The notes under the pieces were generated by a model. That model searched no databases and had not been told where the DNA came from. It saw only the letters and a list, made by a program, of their open reading frames with translations. DNA of 64,000 nt from DAOTXL01 sp034435455 (GTDB lineage Bacteria; Chloroflexota; Anaerolineae; JAAYZQ01), in the NCBI GenBank assembly GCA_034435455.1, contig DAOTXL010000118.1, positions 30,947 through 94,946 of the forward strand. The letters are read 5' to 3'. Positions 59,936-64,000 of this stretch are shown here, piece by piece. Every line of letters begins with the position of its first letter. The stretch's first letter is position 1. The position numbers and the translations under genes are program-made.

Positions 59936-60928
59936 CTACCCGCCGGGCGTGGCCTCAGGGGTGGCTGTGGGTGTCGGGGTGGGCGGCAATTCTAACAGGT
60001 CTTGGCGCTTTTTTTCGACCAGGTCGTTGACGGTGTACTGGCCCACCTTGACGTAATATTCCGATTCGGACGACTTGACGATGTAGTTGTCATCTGTCGG
60101 GTCTTTGGCTCCCACCCACAGGGTATAGGTCTTGTCGCCGGCCTCGTCGCTGTGGGTCTGGATGGTGACGACAGCGGCGGGTTGGTCCATGCCATAGCTG
60201 GCCTTTTTTTCCTTGCCCAGGGGTTGGAGCAGGGTAATGATAGCCACCCGGTTGGCTAACGACTGAACCGTCTCCTGCTTGAGGATTTCATCGGGGGCCA
60301 GGTCGGCCAGCGTCCAGGTTTCTCCCTCTTTTTTGAACTCAAAACGGCCGTTGGCGTTTTCCAGAGTGAGGGCCACGATCTGATCCTGGGGCACCGACAG
60401 GTAGTTGCGGTCTACCCAGGCGGTGGCCTCCACCCCTGCATCGGTGGCCGACAGCTCAGAGGTCAGGTAGACCTCTTTCTGGCCGTCGGCGCGGACGTGG
60501 GTGGTGAGGTAGGCCGGCGAGGTGCCTACGTACAGTCGGTGCAGGACGCCGTCGTCCAGGACAAACTCGATGAGCCGCTCATACTCCCCTTCGGCCACCT
60601 TGAGCCGCTTGTGGCTGGTGGTGGTTTGGGTGACCAGGCGGTTGGCCTTCAGCCCGGCGATCTCGGTCACCAGAGAGGTGACCTTGTCCTGCTGGCAGGG
60701 ATAGTCCCCTGCATCGGGCAGGACCCATCCCTGGTCGTTTTTGGCCAGCGCGATGGACCTGCCCTGGCTGTCGTGGATGGTCAATCTGGCGATGCGCCCG
60801 GCCTCGACGCCAGGGAAGAGGCTGGCCCCTTCCTTCCCTGAAGCGGTATGGCGAGGCCAGAAGACGACAACGCCTATCAACAGTTGGAGGATCAAGATGC
60901 CGGTCAGGAACAGGTTTCGCCTATTCAT
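59936..60928 (-). CDS. DUF4340 domain protein (Gld-operon accessory)
   Basis: A 330-residue protein: one N-terminal membrane helix (LFLTGILILQLLIGVVVFWP) and a large outside part rich in beta-strand (IARLTIHDSQGRSIALAKN, GWVLPDAGDYPCQQDKV), typical of DUF4340. The C-terminus ends in PTPTPTATPEATP, a linker-like tail. DUF4340 proteins regularly follow GldF/GldG-type ABC transporter genes; here the start overlaps the end of the GldF-GldG fusion by eight bases. A role with that transporter is likely, mechanism unknown. The start MNRRN is chosen from the operon overlap. Confidence 0.85.
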   Translation of the reverse strand: MNRRNLFLTGILILQLLIGVVVFWPRHTASGKEGASLFPGVEAGRIARLTIHDSQGRSIALAKNDQGWVLPDAGDYPCQQDKVTSLVTEIAGLKANRLVTQTTTSHKRLKVAEGEYERLIEFVLDDGVLHRLYVGTSPAYLTTHVRADGQKEVYLTSELSATDAGVEATAWVDRNYLSVPQDQIVALTLENANGRFEFKKEGETWTLADLAPDEILKQETVQSLANRVAIITLLQPLGKEKKASYGMDQPAAVVTIQTHSDEAGDKTYTLWVGAKDPTDDNYIVKSSESEYYVKVGQYTVNDLVEKKRQDLLELPPTPTPTATPEATPGG

Positions 60929-63863
60929 CGTTCCCTCCCTGTTCGTTTGGAGTTTGAGAGTCGGGGTTCGGCGGAGAGGTATCCTCCGGTGTCGAACCCT
61001 GGAGGTCAAAAAGCGGGGTTTCGTTGCGGCGGCGTACATTCCACACCACGCCGATGGCCACCACGGCTACCAGGGCGAGGGCGTAGTTCAGCCCTTCCCA
61101 TATCTGTTGGTCGCTCTGATCCAGCGGCTTGAGCAGGCGGGCGTAGGTGCCGCGCGAGCGGATGGAGAGCAGGTCCTCGTCCTCGGCCAACCAATCCACC
61201 ACGTTTTGCATGAATTGCAGGTTGTTCAGGTAGCGATCGGGGAACAGTTGGTTGGAGATGCCCAGCACCGCGTCGTCTATGAACTCGGCACTGCCGATGA
61301 CGACCAGCCGCGCCGACTCGGGCGAGGTCTCGATGGTGCCCAGGACCGGTTCGGTGATCGAGGCGGTGGCGGTGATCTCGGTCCCTGTCTGGAACGGCAA
61401 GGCCTTGCCCTTGAAAAAGCTGTCGAACGACCCCCGGATGGCCACGGCCAGCGGCCGGGCGGCCTGCTCGCCCTCTACCGGGAAGCCATACTCCGGGTAC
61501 AGGTCGGGTTGGGGTTGGATGGTGAGGGAATCGCGCAGCCACGATTGGGCGGTGGACTGGAGCAGGATCGCTACCTGCCGCCCCTGCATCTTTTCCTGGT
61601 CCAGGCTCAAGGGGGAGACCCATTGCAAGGTGATCGCCGGCAGGTTGGCCACGATGGGGCTTTGTCGATCCATGCCGTCGGGGCGGACGTCCACAAAGTA
61701 GGGGTAATTGACCTGCTGGATTTCGATCACCTGCATGTTGCCCACCTTCCGCGCCACCTGAACCGGGAACGGTTCATTGCGGGGGTCCAGCACCATGCTG
61801 TTTTCCACCTTCACGCCATAGCCGGCGAGCATCTCTTGCAGCCCATCGCCGATCTGGTCCATGGTCAGGCCGCCGGGGAACTGCTGTTGGGCGAGGACAT
61901 AGTTGCCGGCCGCCACCGCCACCGCCCCGCCGCGCATCAGATACTGGTCAATGGCAAAGCGTTCCTTGTCGCTCATGCCCTGGGGGGCCACCACCACCAG
62001 CACATCCACATCGCCGGGCACGCGGCCGGAGCTGAGGTCTACCTGTTTTACGGTATAGTTCTGGCTCAACTGTTCTTGCAGCAGGTCCCAACTGGAAAGC
62101 GGTTGGTTTATGCTGCCGGTAAAGGGGTCCTGCACCGGCCCCAGTTTGGGCAGCCACAACCCCACCGTTTTGAGGAACCCCGGCGTGGCCCGCTTCAGGG
62201 CCGATTCGATCTCGGTGCGGATGTCGGCCTCGGTCATGTCGCCGGAGGGGTACAAAAGCTGGCCCTTCTTGCCGATCTGCAGGATCAGATCGAGATAGTA
62301 CGATTCCTCCGAAAAGGGGGAAACCAGGATGGGCCGCAGGTTGTAGGAATTGAGGAGCGTCTGGCGGGTGACAGGGCTACCGGGTGCGTCGGGGTCTATG
62401 ATCTCGAAGGTGAACGCCCCTCCCGATTCCTCCTGGAGGGCCCTGGCCACCTTTTCGACCCGCTGGGGCACCTCTTGCAGCCCTGCCGGCAGCGTGTTGG
62501 GGGTGATAAAGGCCGTCAGCTTGATCGGCTCCTGGATGCTGGCAAACACCGCATCCAGGCTCTGGAAGCCGTACACCACCTTTTTGATGGATCGGGTCAG
62601 GTCATACTCCAGGTTGCGCAGCCGGACCTGGATCTGGTCGCCGCTCTGCTGTTCCACTTCGATCAGGTCGGACCAGGACAGCACGACGTGCTGGTCGCCG
62701 TAGCGGACCAGGATGTCAAAGTAAGAGTTGACCACCGACGCTTCGTACCGCCCGGCGATGCGGAAGGGGGTGGGCTGGATGCCGTACACCTGGCTGGCCT
62801 CGGTTTCGATCTCCTCGTTCTGGCGGGGGTCCACGATCTCGATCCGGATCTTGCCCCGCGCGGCGATCTCGTACTCCTTGAGCAGGTCGCGGATGGCCGG
62901 CACCAGGGGCGCCAGCAGGGGATGGGTCTTTTCGCTAAAGTAACCCCGGATCAGCAGCGGCTCCTGCAGGCTGCGGATCAGGTCTTTGGTGACCGGCGAC
63001 AGGCTGTAGGCCCGGTCGGCGGTCAGGTCGGCGCGCAGGCCGGCCAGGGGGAAGAGCCAGGTGTTGAGGGCGATCAGGTTGGCGGCCACCAGGAGCACGG
63101 TGAGGATCACCTGACGGCGGTAGGCAGCCATGTGCGGCCCCCGGCTCCAGCGTTTGGCGTCTAAAGATACGATGTTGAGCATCAGGAACAGGGCGCTCAG
63201 CGACAGGTAGTAGATCAGGTCGCGCAGGTCGATCACCCCCCGCTCGATGCTTTCAAAGCGGCTGCCGGTGCCGATAGCCCGCAAGACCTCCCCCAGGGTC
63301 TTGCCGGCCACGCCGGTGACGCCGGTTGTGCCGAGCAGGTAGAACGTCCCGCCCACCAGCACCGTGACGATGAGCGACACGATCTGGTTGTCGGTCCGCG
63401 ACGAGACAAACAGGCCGATGGCAGCGTAGGCAGCGGCCATCAGCAGGGCGGCCAGGTAGCCCCCCAACACCGGCCCCCAGTCCAGGCGGCCCAGGAGGGC
63501 GACGGTGATGGGCACAAAGAGGGTCAGGGCCAGCGACAGGGCCACCAGGGCGATGACCGCCAGGAATTTGCCCAGCACCAGCCAGACGCGCTGCACCGGC
63601 AGGGTCAGCAGCACCTCCAGCGTGCCCGACCGCTGTTCCTCGCTCCACTGGCGCATGGTCAGCGCCGCCACCAGAAAGATCAGGAGCACCGGCATCCAGC
63701 GGAACAACGGGCGGACGTCGGCGATGTTACGGGCAAAGAACCTGTCTACCCAGAAGAAAGTAAAGAGGGTAACGGCCAGGAAGGTGCCGACGAAGATGAG
63801 GGCCAGCGGTGAGCCAAAATAGGCGCTCAGTTCCTTGCGAGCGATGGCTACAGCCTGTTTCAT
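60921..63863 (-). CDS. GldF-GldG fusion: ABC-2 permease with large extracellular domain
   Basis: A 980-residue fusion. Residues 1-245 are an ABC-2 type permease with six helices (MKQAVAIARKELSAYFGSPLALIFV is the GldF/NosY-like start; EEQRSGTLEVLLTLPV). Residues ~260-930 are GldG-like: a membrane helix, then TADRAYSLSPVTKDLIRSLQEPLLIRGYFSE and a big periplasmic part with DVDVLVVVAPQGMSDKERFAIDQYLMRGG. A last helix at ~935-955 ends in a cytoplasmic tail. GAGGAGG precedes the ATG. The ATPase is expected upstream, outside the window. Such transporters also occur in non-gliding bacteria; function unknown. Confidence 0.92.
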   Translation of the reverse strand: MKQAVAIARKELSAYFGSPLALIFVGTFLAVTLFTFFWVDRFFARNIADVRPLFRWMPVLLIFLVAALTMRQWSEEQRSGTLEVLLTLPVQRVWLVLGKFLAVIALVALSLALTLFVPITVALLGRLDWGPVLGGYLAALLMAAAYAAIGLFVSSRTDNQIVSLIVTVLVGGTFYLLGTTGVTGVAGKTLGEVLRAIGTGSRFESIERGVIDLRDLIYYLSLSALFLMLNIVSLDAKRWSRGPHMAAYRRQVILTVLLVAANLIALNTWLFPLAGLRADLTADRAYSLSPVTKDLIRSLQEPLLIRGYFSEKTHPLLAPLVPAIRDLLKEYEIAARGKIRIEIVDPRQNEEIETEASQVYGIQPTPFRIAGRYEASVVNSYFDILVRYGDQHVVLSWSDLIEVEQQSGDQIQVRLRNLEYDLTRSIKKVVYGFQSLDAVFASIQEPIKLTAFITPNTLPAGLQEVPQRVEKVARALQEESGGAFTFEIIDPDAPGSPVTRQTLLNSYNLRPILVSPFSEESYYLDLILQIGKKGQLLYPSGDMTEADIRTEIESALKRATPGFLKTVGLWLPKLGPVQDPFTGSINQPLSSWDLLQEQLSQNYTVKQVDLSSGRVPGDVDVLVVVAPQGMSDKERFAIDQYLMRGGAVAVAAGNYVLAQQQFPGGLTMDQIGDGLQEMLAGYGVKVENSMVLDPRNEPFPVQVARKVGNMQVIEIQQVNYPYFVDVRPDGMDRQSPIVANLPAITLQWVSPLSLDQEKMQGRQVAILLQSTAQSWLRDSLTIQPQPDLYPEYGFPVEGEQAARPLAVAIRGSFDSFFKGKALPFQTGTEITATASITEPVLGTIETSPESARLVVIGSAEFIDDAVLGISNQLFPDRYLNNLQFMQNVVDWLAEDEDLLSIRSRGTYARLLKPLDQSDQQIWEGLNYALALVAVVAIGVVWNVRRRNETPLFDLQGSTPEDTSPPNPDSQTPNEQGGNDE

Positions 63864-64000
63864 GCTTCACCTCCTCGTATAATATGTGCCTGGTGGGGGC
63901 GCCAGCCCGCTGCCCACTTGACAAGATCGGGAATCTCTGGCATCCTGGGGGCTGGCCCAGGGAGGGTAGCGCTGCACCTCCTTGTTGCACCCGGCAGGGT
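63864..64000. other. Gene-free end of window upstream of the GldF-GldG gene
   Basis: Apart from the GAGGAGGTG ribosome-binding site of the fusion gene I see no credible gene here. There is no clear -35/-10 pair at good spacing, so the promoter or an upstream ATPase gene is probably beyond the window. Confidence 0.4.

Noticed and set aside
60921..63863. Gliding motility system
   Set aside because: Only GldF/GldG-type genes are present; these transporters also occur in many non-gliding bacteria and no other gld/spr genes are in the window.

Overview
The window looks like chromosomal DNA of a GC-rich, free-living bacterium, most probably a member of the Chloroflexota (Anaerolineae/Caldilineae-like). 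This is inferred from gene content: an AmaP/Asp23-type envelope protein, tandem-OB single-stranded DNA-binding protein in an rpsF-ssb-rpsR operon, YfhO and GT-C membrane glycosyltransferases, pyrophosphate-type phosphofructokinase, and a B12-dependent MttB methyltransferase operon. No LPS, phage, plasmid or CRISPR genes are seen. No tRNA or rRNA was recognised. Most genes lie on the minus strand in tight operons with many 1-4 bp overlaps.

Layout. 0-4 kb: two winged-helix-like hypotheticals, then scpB, a tiny membrane ORF and a ParB-like protein on the minus strand, a lipoprotein on the plus strand, and the AmaP-like protein. 4-13 kb: cell-surface glycosylation block (two GT-C glycosyltransferases, YfhO, GT2, GT4). 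13-19 kb: five-gene minus-strand operon of corrinoid protein, homocysteine S-methyltransferase domain protein, non-pyrrolysine MttB, saccharopine-dehydrogenase-like oxidoreductase and UxaA-family dehydratase. 19-24.6 kb: thioesterase, ROK kinase, gnd, PPi-phosphofructokinase, archaemetzincin and a QueG-like Fe-S protein. 24.8-29.2 kb: rubredoxin-like protein, two DUF488 paralogues, a dual-OB-like protein and a TPR-RecQ fusion. 29.4-38 kb: HEAT protein, rsmD, membrane hydrolase, Rel, SurA/PrsA-like foldase, rpsR-ssb-rpsF, ychF. 38-44 kb: UroD-family protein, SufU-like scaffold, XdhC, acyl-CoA synthetase, SagB-type nitroreductase, UbiA prenyltransferase. 44-49 kb: gyrase-type topoisomerase A and B. 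49-60 kb: CocE-type hydrolase, then threonine synthase, a PLP lyase-like protein, YgfK and a XdhD-like molybdenum hydroxylase. 60-64 kb: DUF4340 protein and a GldF-GldG fusion.

Regulation. About seventeen sigma70-type promoters can be read by eye, nearly all with 16-17 bp spacing and many with the same TGCTAYAAT -10 context. Four strong terminator hairpins are visible. Several families of small palindromic repeats lie between genes, and two palindromes of one kind are translated in frame inside adjacent GT-C genes.

The most interesting parts are the MttB/corrinoid/homocysteine methyltransferase operon (possibly a quaternary-amine-fed methionine-forming route coupled to a downstream dehydratase), the DUF488/dual-OB/TPR-RecQ cassette (a candidate uncharacterised nucleic-acid maintenance or defence system), and the YgfK/XdhD/PLP-enzyme operon.
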